DNA from: Orthonyx spaldingii
Lineage: Eukaryota > Chordata > Aves > Passeriformes > Orthonychidae
Assembly (NCBI GenBank): GCA_013397795.1
Contig: VZTJ01004171.1
Span: 305,901-369,900, forward strand
Direction of reading: 5' to 3'
DNA length: 64,000 nt
Shown here: positions 12,053 through 25,800 of the stretch, piece by piece
How the letters are laid out: the number at the start of each line of letters is the position of its first letter
Position numbering within the stretch: the first letter of the stretch is position 1
The notes under the pieces: model-generated
The model's input: the letters and a program-made list of their open reading frames with translations, nothing else
The model's database searches: none
What the model was told of the DNA's origin: nothing
Program-made: the position numbers and the translations under genes

Positions 12053-15000
12053 AGCTAAAGTAAGGGGAAGCAAACTGCACTGAAAAGACAAATGAGCATT
12101 AGTTCAACTGGCCAGCAAACCAAAATCAAGTTTCACTTTCCTATAACTCAGCCTCCCTTGTTACACTCATCTTTTATTACTGCTGTGTTCTCTATCAGTT
12201 TCTCTTTTACATTCATGTTATTGCCTTCTCACATTTTCTTGCTTGATTCTGTACCTTCCCTTGTGCACAGATCATTTCTCCAAAGACATCACAGTTTTTT
12301 CACAGTAGCTTCTCCCAGTTCTCCCATCTGGCTAATCTTTTGTCCTCAGACCTCTTTAGTTTCATCTCTGCAGCTGAGAATTGCTTTTCTTACATACTCA
12401 GCTAGAAAGATAAAGGTGTTTCTAACATATGATCCACAAATGTACTTTGGTCCTGTGCTGTTAAAAGCTGAAAGGCACTCAGGATCCATGAGGCAGCCTT
12501 TGCTTACTCACGCAAGATTGCAGCACTGGCACAGAAGAATTTCCTTACATGAAAATATAGGATGTCTAAACATAAAAATGCTCTAACACATTTCATTTAA
12601 GTCCCTGAAAAGCATCATACTAATGTGTTCTTAGACATCCAATCCCAAATGTTCAGAATAAATGTACTTTGCAATCTCTTGGGAATGGCTACCAATGGTT
12701 TGCCAATGATTTTCTCTCTTTCCTACGAAGATGCATGACTACATGAAATAAAAAGAATAACACTTGAGTAATAGTGAATTTTTCATTCATAGTACTAAAT
12801 TCTGTCTTCTCCATTCCACATATTTAACTATTGATCTCACTCAAGGTCTCTAAGGAAATAGTTTATCTGCTGATTTCTCTACCAAGGATGTTTTACAATT
12901 TTGGGTACTGAATTAATATGAAAAATAAACTTATTTACTTCATACTACAGAGCTTGGACTTCAGACTAATTGTAAACATTTCATTTATTTCTTGAATTCA
13001 CCTACAATGCACAAAATGCACTGGTCCTCTAAGCATTATACTCTATAAATTCACAACAAGAAGGCCAATGTACTTAACAGGCCTTTCTCATGACATCTCT
13101 TCCCATTCTTTCATAAAACTTTTTACAAACATCAAGCATTTTCTTTTCTTCTTTCTGGAATTCTTCCAAGTATGAAGGTTTAATGACTGTGATTTTGTCT
13201 TCTGCCATTTAGGGGGACTAAGACAAACAGATATGAGAAACTGAAGGCACATAGATGAAATCAGGCAACCTTAGTCTTCAGACACCACTAGGACTAGTTG
13301 ACAACAGTGCAAATCTTCTCCCTGTGCACAGCCTACCAGTGTATTTTCTAGGACTGATGGCACACAAACTCGGATTTTTCAACTCCAGAAAAGAGAATTC
13401 CCTATTGTTGTACAAGTGGATCAGTATTAGCAATATGGGTCCCATAAAACCCAGGAAACATGCTTTGTCTCCAGCACAATATGCATTATTCACATCACCA
13501 TCTAGTTCAGTATTATTTTACAAAATAATAGAACACTACTAGAACCCTTAAAGCTCCAAAGATCTACAGATAAGGAGTATCATACTGTGAATATGTTGAA
13601 ATGTATTCACTGCTCGAAAAACAGTCTCTAAGATGATAAAAATAGAACATCTCTAGCTGTAAGGTCTTACAGTTTCTGCAGTCTTAAAGGGCAATTCACT
13701 GCATTTTTCCATCTCCTGTAGTAATTTATGTCACTCAGGCTACAAATCCAGTGCACTGCAAAGAGACTTGGTAACTGTCTGGACACATACAAAGTGGGAG
13801 CAGGAGGAATATACTTTGACTCACACCTTAGGCTTGGATGCTTTTCTCTTGGGAACAGTTATGAAAATGTGACAGGATTTACTAACATAATATTACATTT
13901 ATACCATATAATAAATATAAACATACACTATAATAAACTTGAGAATTTTCAGCATTCTGAAATTAAAAGTATGGAAATATCAGCATACAGGAAACTTTTA
14001 CAAAGTAAGTATATTAAGAAAAATACTTAACAGCCCACACCAATTTTGATATGCTACAAAAAGACAATGTGCCGTAATTTATTTATTGTTAAAATAGAAA
14101 AAAATAGTCTTAAGATGTATTAGGAAGAGAATTTCAAAAAGTTTTAAATTTTAAAATTCAAGGAGGGGTGAAGTTGGAGAAAAGACACTGTGACAAAAAA
14201 GTGACTTTGGAAGGTTATGGCTTGCATCATTTGCTTTCTCTATAGTTATTTTCCTTCTGGAGAATTTTTGCATCATTTAAATTATGCCATTACTCTTAGC
14301 TTATGTGCTCATGAATTTTTAGATTTTGTTTGTTTCCCCTCTGCAAAATTTTTCAACACCCAAAGTACTTTTGGTAGGGAAGGGGCCTTGTTCATAAAAT
14401 TTGACAGGCATTTTCATATATTTTCAAAATAAAGAGCTAGTCTTCTGCTTTTAGAGAGGTTTTCTTTTATTTTGAAGTCCAAAATTTTCATTTAATAGGC
14501 AAAGGTTTACAGAAATTTACCAAGAAATATTTCCACACAAAAACTAGAATCCTATACATGGGATAGAAATAAGAAGATAACATTAAAATAATAAAATTTA
14601 AACCAAAGTAACAATAAAGAAAGAATCATAAACATCAGATTAATAATGTAGTTAGCAAGGGTGAAAAAAGAGTTTGAGGAGCAAGAAGATACAGGAATCA
14701 AAACTAGTTCTATACCTTTCTAATACCTCAGAAAAAAAGAGCCTGTCAAAGTGTCTATAATGCCAATTGGTATTCGTGTCAGAAAGTCAGTACAGGGAAA
14801 GGATAAAATTATTGCAAAGAAGCAAAGTGAGTTTTCTGAATTGCTTCTCTGAGGAAGAAACCATTGAGGTCCTAACTTGGGAACCCTATAGAAGAGAGTA
14901 CACACCGGCCAAGCAAAGGACAGCACATCACCAGAGCCAGACAGCACTCACTGGGGACCTCTAACAGAACTGAACGATGAAATATCAAAGTTATCTATGT

Positions 15001-18000
15001 ACCACATGCTATAAATGTATGCAAATTTATCAATATAGAAATAAAGCCCAGAGAAGAGATGGAGGGATTGCTTTCTGCTAAGATCACAATTAATCTGAAT
15101 TTTGGCAAGGTGCAATTCAGTGACTTTCTCATTTTTGTGGAATCACATGAGCAATCTACTTTGGGCTCCCCACACAGCCAAAGTAGCACATGTCAACTTT
15201 TCTTTCCAGCAAGCTCCCCTGGACTGCTGTCACAGTCTGCCCCCTGTTTACTCAGCTCTCCACAACTTCTATCTCTGGAAAAGCAGCATAATGGCACCAC
15301 AGCTTCTCATTCCTTGTTCCCTGACTTTTAGTCCTCATCACATTGCTTACTTTGAAATCACCAGCTCTGTGCATGCATAAAAACTGTACAAGGCTCTTCT
15401 GCAGCAAATATTAATATTGCAGAAAACTAATCTCATACCCTTTTTATTCCAGCATTAATAATTTTGCAAAGCTCTGAGTGAAAAGGCATTTTGTTATATT
15501 AGAATTCCCTTATCTCTGTTTTCTTTCAGCTGTCCTCTGTATATACTATATGCCAGCCAACATTTAAATAATTAATCAAGAATAAATTACTGTATTGCTT
15601 CCTAAATAAGTAGTGGAATGTAGTCCTGCTAAAACAATAGGAACAAGTTACAAATTATGAGCCATTTCCCAGTATTGATGGCTATAGTTATCAGAGTATA
15701 TATTGATAAAGAATATATACATAGCAAAAAATGTAGAAAGCATCAGTGCAAAATTATCCTTAATATTATATATCTGGTTTTATGCAACACATTTTCAGAA
15801 AACTTTCTGGTGTTCAGTAGTCTTCTAAGTGTTGAGCATTTTAAGAATTTATGATTATGAATAATGTAATTCTAATAAGGAGTATTTTTCATAAGTAGGA
15901 AATATAGACAATTTTTTTGCTTCTTCAGCACTTATAGCAAACTACTCTCACTGAGTAGAGGAAGGAGAGAACAAATCCTAGGATATAAGTGGCCTTTCAA
16001 ATAATTATAGCATCTGCATAGTTGGTACTTTGAGATTTGATGGCAAGGAGATACCCAAGGACAGAGTTATTTGTTGTATGTATAATGGCAAAGTTAAGCT
16101 CCCCACACAGAGCAAAGCATCCTGAAAATGCAGGATTATAAATATGAGAAAAAGAAAACAAACACGGCAAGGTAAATACAAATTTTACACACACACATTA
16201 TTAGCCTCTTCTGTCCCCCAATTTACAAATATTGCAGAACACTAAGGCATTGTCCTTTGAATTCCAGCCTAGCTATTCTTCCAAAGGACTGACAAAAATT
16301 ATTTTGTTACTTCATAATTTCTTTAGTATTTTTTCCATTCAGTTATTCTCTGCTTATAAGCAGGTCTGGTTGATACACTTGCCCAGCCATGCTCTGAACC
16401 TGATCAGTGCAGTCTATCCTGCCTTCTCATTAAACTCCATTTCTGACTTTTCCTGGGTGAGGGACTCTGTGGTGTGGGCTTGTGTGTGTGGCACAGTAGT
16501 GCCTATTGGGAATACATGCCCAGCTTTGCTGTTGGCTCGATGTGGTGACAAGTTACTGTGGGACCATTGCCTCTGTCAGGCTATGAAGTTCTGCAACCCC
16601 CAAAGGAATCATATTTCAGGCTATGAAACTCCCATTAACAGTCCAGCTACCTATATTTTCAGTCCAAAAATTTCAATTTTCACTGTCAGACAACAGTCAC
16701 AGTCCTTGGGAAGGGCTGCCTTTCAGGCATTAATTTAAGTTTTGCTAATATAATATGAAAAACTTCGAGGATTCCTCATTAAAAAGGCAACATACATATG
16801 TAAATCTCATAATTGCTACTTTGAATTAGATATGCATGCTTGAGGAAATGTTACACTGGAAGAATCCTCAATTTCTGCTTGCTGTGTTCGGTTTTCATTG
16901 GGGGCAGGGTGAGAAAAGTCTTTCAATAACAAGAAAGGACTTACAACATCCATGAAATACATCCACTACATGTATGATTACAGCCTATATTTTTTCCAAA
17001 TCAGCTCTGTATCAAGAAGTAAAATTTAACTAACTTAATTCACAATTTTGCACATGTGCTGTTCAGTATAAAATGTTGCCTTCACTGACAGCTGCTTTGC
17101 AAGCACATGGAGTCCATGTAGGAGTCTGTGAAGAGTAGAAAATATACTTCTTAATTTATTGTCTTTAGCTTCACTGAAATATCGCAAGAAAAATTAGATT
17201 TTCCAATTTCCTTCAGGGAAAGCAGTGACATTTTCTGTTATCCTTTAAGCACTTAGAGTATATGAAGAACAGAGAAGTCAATAATCAGCAGTAGCTATGC
17301 CATCCAATATCTAATTACCAGTGCAGTATTTAGAAGTACTACACTACTCTCTTCTCTAAATTTTCTGTGTAATGGCAGATTTTATAGGCTTCTGAAACCT
17401 AGGGGGTTGCCATTAAGAATAAAAGAGTGCATCCTGAAATTAAATAAAATATTCTGTATTTTAAAGTACTCTCTGAAACACAGATCCAGAACACTGAATA
17501 CTTTTTGGCAGCTAAGAAGAATTGGACAACAACCTCAGAACCATCTACCTTCCTGTTTTCTACAGAATTTCCAATTCTCTTTAAAACATGGTAGCACAAC
17601 TCTTCTGAAAAATTCTTTGTCTTTCTCCTCAGAGGGAAATAAAAAAAAAAGCAACAACTCAAACCCAAACAACTAAACTGAAAGTCCAACCAAAACCACT
17701 GTTCAGAAATGTTGGCAAAAAGGGGCTGTGCAACATGGCCATCAGGACAACTCCTCACACAGTAACAGCATAGAACTACACAGACTCAAGAGTTTCATCC
17801 AGCATAGAGAATGCATGTTAATTTTACTTCTCCCTTCCTTCCAGTTCAAAATGCCAGGTTAATGGAAACTAAACCAGAAAACTCAGGAGGAAAACCAGAA
17901 TAAGATATCAATAGTTTTGCCTCTCTTGACTGCTTGAATAATTTAAAATATAAACAAGGCTAAAAAGAAGCAATAGTCACATTTTCTTAATACTCTGAAA

Positions 18001-21000
18001 GATATTTTAATTGGTTTTATGATATGATAAATATATTTAGTAAATTTCAACTTATAGATTGAAGGTGTTTCCTCTCTTAGACCTGAGACATTATTATTGG
18101 TAGTAATAGTACAAAAACTATCTTGCAGAAGGTAAATCAGGGTACTTGGAGTGGAAAAGGCTGAGAAACAATTATTGGAAATGTTTCAGGATTATTTTAA
18201 AATGTACTGATATTCTAGTGATCTATTAGAATTATCTTGTAATATTCAGTTTTGAAAGCATCAACTTTCCTGTGATTTCTGTGTAATGAGAAAGCTTTAG
18301 GAAGCTTATTAACTAGGGATATAGTCACTCAGTATTAAATATTTTTCGAAATTCTTAAATGAAGTATTTCACTTGGCTGCCAAGTAATAAAGTAGTACAG
18401 CAAGATTTATTATTTACATACATACAGTATCTGCAAAAAATTAATAAAGAATAACTGTAAGTCTCCGTGGTTTCTCAGTAGGAAACTGTAAAAAGTGAAA
18501 CAATAAGAATCTTTAATTTTCAGATAGCACCTTGAAATACCTAACAAAAGCTGATTTATTACTCTTCTAAACACTATAAGGAAAGCTACATTCTATATAA
18601 CAAGTGAAAATGTTTTTCACATTCTTGAGTGTAAATGGGACTGCCTCTAGGCTGGATAAGTTTTGGCATTCATCTTAGAGTTCAACATAGCAGTCAGAAC
18701 TCGAGAATCACTCATCTAATTGGTCAAATGGATAATAACCTCCTCCCTTCCATTATGATGGTGGTTTGCTTTTTTTTTTTTCTCAGTTTGTACACAGTGC
18801 CACATTTGAAGTACAGAAAAATGTTTAAATTGAAGAAGAATTCCCAAAGGGACCAAAAATTTACAGCATCTTCTTTGCACTAGCAAGGAACATGACATTC
18901 AGCAGATGACAATGGCCTGAAATTAGTGTTTCGACCTCCCAACTATAACCACCAATATTTAAGTGTGGTTTTAAAAAACCAGTTACATGATTGCCACTTG
19001 TTTACTTGTCACAGATAATTTCTGTCATCATGTTCTACAGCAGTGGGCTACAACTATTGGTCTTCACTGGACCATCTGCCTGACCTCTCCTCACAGCTGA
19101 AAACAATTGCTCAAAAGAATCCTCTGCATGAAGGCTGGCTGTTCATAGCTATGGCAAAAAACCCAGAGGTTCTAACATCTCCCATATCCTTCCTTTCTCT
19201 TATTACATAGCTCTATAAGGGGGAATGTGTCCAAGAAAAAAGTTAATAAAACATTTCTGTTTCTAATCAGTTCAAGTTCTGAAGAGAATATGAAAATCTT
19301 TTTCCAGCCCTGTGTGGAACCACTGACAGACATATTCAGAAAACAAGCCACTCATAGCATCAGGGACTACACATGGTCAAAATATTAATGTGAAGAAGCA
19401 ATAACTCTGAGATCATTTAGTGCCATTTACAGTAATGTTTAATGAGAAGTGTGTTTTAAACCAATTCAATTTGAATATTCATTAGGAGATGTATTCATAT
19501 TGCATATTTTTCCCATTTCTAAGTTGCAATGATCATATTATGAATTCTGGTTAGATGCCTAACAAAGTGAATGATACAGCTGGCAAAGGGGAATTAGTCT
19601 GTTTTTATCTCTGTAAAGCACACATCAGAACACAAGAAGAGGAGATCATTTTAGTTTAAGTAATCTGTATGCAGTGCACATCAGCAGCAAGAGTATAGTG
19701 CCACAGCCAGTTTCTTGGCTAGGGATTATCAGATTGTATATCCTGGGTCAGAAAACATACCAAATAAATTCTCATGCTGATTAAAGAAAGAGACCATCAG
19801 ACTCAGAATTCTTGTTTCTAGCAGCTGACTCTTCCACAGGATCCATCTTAAAGTTGCATGTAGCAGGTTTTTATCTGCCTAAGCTTGTTTGCATCTCAGA
19901 AAGGATAATTCACATGAGGATGGAAAGCAAAGAGTGCCAGTTTGACAGCTACATTTTAGAGCATTTAGCTCACCCTATAAGTCACACTGCAAACTGCTTA
20001 ACCTACTTGCTCAAAGAGTTATAAACAGAAGCACGAGAAATTGAACAGTGTTCCACAAATGAATTGATGATTTGTATTTTTACTCTTCAGCTGGTATTAC
20101 TGGAGCTTTGTTATTAACTACAATTCAAAACTATACTGGGACTATGTGATTTTGATATTTGTGCAGAAGTCATTAATTGACCTACAATAATACTAATAAT
20201 AAAATAAAGAAAGATGCTTTATTGCATTCAATAAAGTCTGTCACCTAAAGACTATTGCACTCCTGGCATTCTCAAATTTGCTGGATCTGTTACCAAGTTC
20301 TACAAGAGCCTGAGTCCAAAGCAAGGTAGATCCTGGAAAGGACATGGATCACAACACAATGCTTCTAGGAACTAGACAATACATATTTATATCAGATAAG
20401 CAGGGGTTTTTTTCTCAAAGTACTGAGAGTTCCCCCAGATAAACTCCCCTAATACCAAGATAAAGCTTCATCATGGACCATGCTCTTACCCTTCATTTCT
20501 CAGGAAACCAGTGCCCACACAGAATAGCTGCTTCACGTAAAAAAAAAAAAAAATTCAAAACATACCAAAATTCTGTCCCCATGTTTGTGCAGAATTCAGA
20601 TGTAAAAAACACAGATTGCCTTGATCTGAGGTCTGATACTCAGAAAATGAGGTTAAGTGCATAAGTTTCTTCAGCTTCAGCATATATGAAAGCTACAGTT
20701 TATATTCATTGTGGGCATTTAATTGGCTCTTTATTGTTGCTGCTAATTGAGGTGACTATAATACAGACTATGGTTCTAGAATCAAAATAAATGTATTTAT
20801 TAACTAAATTTTAAACTTTCCTCATCAGAAACAGCTGAATTACATCACAAAACATCAGATATTCAGCTACCACATGGGTACTCTTTACCCTGGACTTTTT
20901 TCAGAGAACATTGCAGGGCACAGGAGCACATGGCAGGGAAGAGTGCCTTCCCATTTTGTCTTCTTGATTTAAAATTATTTTTTTACTCACATGATCAAAA

Positions 21001-22000
21001 TGTTTAACTATTATAGGATGATATAAATTACGTAGAGTCCTTTCTTTGCCCTGCCAGAACAGCAATGCTTATAGGAGTTTATTATTAATAGGTATTAGTA
21101 ACAGCAATAGCAATATCCATTAAAGCACAGAGATAGAAAAAGAATGCAAGTGAAGGCATCTCCTAACTATATTTAAAGGTTGCAAATTATATGGATAATT
21201 TAGAAGCTGAAGTGAGTTGATGGAGCAGATATTACGATATTTAAGTTGCCTTGTTCTATAAACACCAAAAAACAGTACTTTCCTGGCAAACAACCTATAT
21301 TCCAGGTTTCTATAACTAGCACCTTTACAATCCTCTTCATGTGATACACTTTTTTGAAATTTGGCTTTTTTTTTCACTGTGATTTTATACTATCACCAAA
21401 TCATTAACATTTCTTCAGTCCCTCAAGCAAAAGACAAATTAAAACTTCAAATCCAAAAATGTATACATTTGAAAAGTGAGACAACAAGAAAATCCATTTG
21501 AAGGGGAGCCAACAAAAAAAACATTTGGTTCTTTGCCACTATATCAATTTTCATTGAAAGTTTTCTGATAGAGAGATGATGAGCAGCCCTGTATGAGGGC
21601 CGAGGACAGACAGATGAACTGAGGCAAAACTCCCTGTCACGAAGAAATGCTTATCTCTAATGAAGAGGCATTCATAATGGTAAAAACCTCTCTCCTTATC
21701 TTATTGTAACACATGTATTCATTGCTAAAGTACCACACTTTTGACATAGCCATTTAAAAACTTTTTTGTATCTTATTCTTATGTTCTTGCCTTCATAGGT
21801 TTAAATGACATTCTGTTTAAAGTTACAGAGCTCTGGTAAAAATATTCATCAAGCTTTAAGAAAATTACTTTCATCTTCTCTGAAAGTGGTATAAAAGTCA
21901 CTTCCTTAAAGCATTTGAAAATATTTCTAAGTAATTATATTTAGTCACAATAACAATTAAAAAAAAAATACACGAAGTACATAAAACCAATACAAAAACT
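12053..22000. other. AT-rich stretch, no identifiable gene
   Basis: The longest open frames are 164 codons (12092-12586, plus) and 168 codons (16232-16738, plus). Neither shows a domain, a signal peptide followed by a plausible mature protein, or convincing splice sites, and lengths like these are expected once or so by chance in a window of this composition. Homopolymer runs of 9-14 T or A occur at about 18771 and 20539. No repeat family is recognisable. Confidence 0.4.
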
Positions 22001-22025
22001 ACCTATGGACTTCCGCTTAGCTCAG

Positions 22026-22070
22026 AAATTAAGATCTATTTCTCAACTGCTGAGAAATAGGTCTTAATTT
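22026..22070. repeat. 20-base inverted repeat forming a tight hairpin
   Basis: The arm AAATTAAGATCTATTTCTCA (22026-22045) is followed by the five-base loop ACTGC and then TGAGAAATAGGTCTTAATTT (22051-22070). Nineteen of twenty positions pair by Watson-Crick rules and the other would be a G-U pair in RNA read from the plus strand. Pairing stops sharply at both ends. The loop is shorter than usual for a microRNA precursor. A cruciform-forming repeat or the remnant of a small inverted-repeat element are alternatives. Confidence 0.9.
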
Positions 22071-22732
22071 TTTAAGTGAAACTGCAGTTGTTAGCCAAGT
22101 GATTAAAGCAGGTGTGTGAGGAGGAACTGTATCAATTCACAACCTATAATATCTGGTGGTTCAGAGAGACTGAATTTTCAATAATAGAAGACATAATAGT
22201 ATCATCTTAACTTGCACAAAATCAATCCCTTCCTCATTCATCAAACATTCTCCTAGGGTGCAGTACTGAAAAGGAGGGCATTCTGATATATTTTTCCCAT
22301 AGCACTAAAATTTCCTATTTTAAAGTCTGTTAGAAAGAGAAGTATCAAAAACCTTTTCTCTCTGCCCCACTGGCCTCATATTTGTGGTCCGTGAAGGACC
22401 TTGTTATAACTCTGGTTCTCCAGACTGGCTCCTTTCCTGATAAAACCTACAGGAGCTGCTTTTATACTTTTACATAAGTCTTTCTATTTTTACATTGCTA
22501 TGAATCAGCTTAATTAAGAAGAACTACAGAAATATTACACATTTTTATATGGTGGTCCTTAACAAAAATACAGCTGTCATTACTACAATTACTCTCTAAT
22601 ACAGTGCTCAACATTTACTTTTAAACTAATTCAGGTTGCTAATTAACAAATATTCATATTTGGCTAAGATTATATTTGTTCTTAAAGATCTGATTTTAAT
22701 TTTCAGTTTTCTCAGCCTATCCTCACCAGGTC

Positions 22733-22892
22733 CATCTAGAAAAAAACCAGCCCTGACAATATTAGCATGGTGCTGATAACACAAGGGTTGGGGGTTTGAT
22801 CCCCTTATGGGTCATTCACATAAAGAGTAGGACTCAACGATCCTTGTGGGTCCCTTCCATCTCAGAATATTCTGTCATTCTGTTCTGTGATT
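22733..22892 (+). repeat. tRNA-Ile-derived SINE with CR1-like tail (TguSINE1-like)
   Basis: The left half follows the tRNA-Ile gene from anticodon arm to acceptor: AGCATGGTGCTGATAACAC, then the B-box-like GGTTTGATCCCC, then TTATGGGTCA. The right half is a CR1 3' end: GGACTCAACGATCCTTGTGG, TCCCTTCCATCTCAGAATA, and a TTCTGTCA/TTCTGTGA terminus. A tRNA body joined to a CR1 tail is the arrangement I know from TguSINE1 of songbirds. Retroposition would have used CR1 enzymes. The A-box part is badly decayed, so the copy is old and surely not a functional tRNA. Confidence 0.75.
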
Positions 22893-25800
22893 ACAAGGAG
22901 ATCTATGGTGCTATTAAATATAGAGCAAGAAGTTTTCTCTTTCCATATCATGTTTTCAGTATTCTATTCAGATAGCAAGTTTTCTATCACACATATGACT
23001 TTTTTCTTTCTAAGCATTTTTCACCCATTTAATATGACCTGATTTTCCACAACAAGTATATCTATCCATGGCAGTGATATTACCCACTTTAATATAATGA
23101 CATGGTTTGAAATTAAAATATGCTGTCACCTGATAAAGGCAAAAAGTGGCTCTAAGAAAACCTATCACACTATGAAGACATAAAGCATCACTTCTTTTGT
23201 CAGGCATCAAAAAACAGTAAAAAAAAAATATTTCAGGAAGGAAATTTTAAAAACCAGTATTGACAAAGGTACTAAAGGAAGTTTAATGGGGTCCATTTCC
23301 TTCCACACAGATATGTTATTCTGGATATATTAAAGATCTATATAATGCTATAACAAAAAGTGAAGAATCACATCATTACAGGAGACTGACTTTCCAGAAA
23401 TAGGTTGTAGAATAATCCTGGATACAACAGATTACAGATTTATTTATCAAATAGTTACTATAGAGAACAACACTGGGGAAGGAAAGACTGGATGAAAAAA
23501 TGCCTATTAAAAGAAGATTTCTAACTATCAAAAAATCAGGTTTTGGAACAGGCTTCCCCTCACAGTATTGAGGGGGGAGTGGGTGGTGGGAATGGAAGCG
23601 AACATATCTCATTTTAATTGAAAGCTATTGTGAAAGGGTGCAATTGTAGTTTGAAAGCTGTGGTCTCCAGCAGCTCTTAAAGCACTTCTGTGTAGGCCAA
23701 TATTGAACATGGATGACAAGTTTTCTACTTTTCTCTGAAGCACTCACTGAGTTAGGAAGTATTTAATAATAGAAACAAAATATTTTCCTCTTTTTGTAGT
23801 TGCCCTGTACCTGAAAAAAAAACCCACTACTATTGCAATAACAATTCAATCTGTTTATGTATCATTTCCCTCTTCTAACAGTATTCAAACAGGTTACCTT
23901 GATGAAACAGAAGTGGTTAGACTGGGCATTTTAATTTTTAAAAGATGTGGCTTGTAATCAAAACAGTAAAAGGTTAGGCAGATAATGACAAGGGGAAAAG
24001 AAGGAAATGCCTATTAGAGTGTTCTGCTGATGTCTTTTTGTTCATAGGCACTAACATTTATTTTGTAACACCCTTTTTCTTTGTACAGCAGTGTTTTCTT
24101 TGGTTTTTTGTAGAAACAGTTGTTTCAAAAAGGAAGGTCTTTCAGAAATGTAGGTGCAAGGATTAGATTTTTATCAGCAAAATTACAGGCTGCTCCCCCA
24201 TTAGAAACTATTTCATACTATATGGAAGGTGTCTAAGGGAAAACAAGCATTATGTTTCCTCCTTCTTTTACTGCTGCTGTGCCACAGGCATACATATGAA
24301 AAGCTGCTGAAGTAAGAAAATAATACTTTGGTTTACAAATTTACTATGGCTATGACAAAAAAAGTTGTTCCTTATTAAGACAAAGTAAAAGAGAGACCAT
24401 TGTGATAACTAGGAAGGGTAAGAAAATCTTTATATTATAAGATTTTACCAAAAAAGTCACCTGAAACCAAAAAAAAAGCAGTTAACAATAATACTTTCTT
24501 CCCATTTTTTTCATATATATACATTCAATGCAGAACAAAACTGTTTTCATTTTTCTTTAGATTTAGCCTAAAGAAAGATTGAAACTAAATCTAGACTGAA
24601 TCTTAAATGAAGACCAAAGTTGATGATAAATCCATTTACCCCACAAATAGTCTTTTTCATCAGAAAAAGATAACTTCAGAGCCCACAGTATGTCTAGTTA
24701 GGAAATAAAATATTTTCATGCACAGAAGGATCATATCTCACAGCAAATGAAATACTTGGATATATTCTGTTCATATAAATGCACATATAGATCAAATTCT
24801 TTTAACCAGGAGTACCTGTTGCAGCTGTGTGTGTGGGCATAGAGCAGATATACATGAACTAATAAACACAATATCCTTTGGCTTTCTCTCAAAAATTTCA
24901 CTCAATTTCTCACCACAGTTGTAATGAAAGCATTTCCAAACCCATCGTTATTGCCAGGCAGTTCTCTCTTCGCCATCATGCTGATCCCACCCCCATGGGT
25001 TCAACTCTGGATAACTGACAAGTGACCATGTCTTTTTGAGACAAGTAGTGAAAGTCCAATTTAAGAAAAGACTATAGGGCAACTAAGTAAAACCAGGCTC
25101 TGAACCTGGAGACCTGAACCAGACCTGAACTGTATTCCTCATTAATTTATTTAAAACCAAATATACCAAATATAGATGCTTCACAGTGTTCGGATACAGG
25201 TACATTCTTTTCATCAGTCCCAGAGACCACTCAAGTCAAAGTACAGAATTTTACTACAGATTAAGTAGGTGAAATTAATCAGGCTGACTCACCATTATCC
25301 ACTATTCTTCCATAAAATACCCAAAGCCTCCACAATGTCAATACCCCACTTAAAAACAAAAAACAAAACAAGATACAACAAAAACCACCAAAAAACCCCA
25401 AACAAAACCAAACCACCAAGAAAAACAAAAACCAACAACAATCCCTCCCAAGCAAACAAACCCAGGGTGAATGCTCTTAATCAAGCAGGTATATGAAATT
25501 TACCTTTCTTCTGGTATTGACTAATACGCAAAGAAAACTAGAGAACCCAAACACTAAAACAGGCTTACATGGGAACATGGTTGCACAGACATTTAAAGAA
25601 TGCCTGCAAAAACCAGTTCTTATTAACTTCTGTAGGAGGAACCTTCATTACTGAGATCATAATCTTTTCTATCCTTTGAATTGATGGAGTCACTCTCAAT
25701 AGTCTTCCAAGGAAAAACCATTAGGATGTAATCTGCCTTATTAATACCTTCCCTTCACAATGATATAACATTGATAGAAGTGGAACAAAGTCATAAGCAA

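Noticed and set aside
12092..12586. 164-codon plus-strand open frame with a Ser/Phe/Leu-rich start
   Set aside because: Composition follows a CT-rich stretch; no family resemblance and no supporting signals.
16232..16738. Longest open frame of the window, 168 codons, plus strand
   Set aside because: No domain, no convincing splice sites or upstream signals, and about one frame of this size is expected by chance in 64 kb at this base composition.
22768..22822. Possible tRNA-Ile gene
   Set aside because: The 5' half and A box are decayed, the acceptor stem cannot pair, and the sequence continues directly into a CR1 tail, so it is a SINE.
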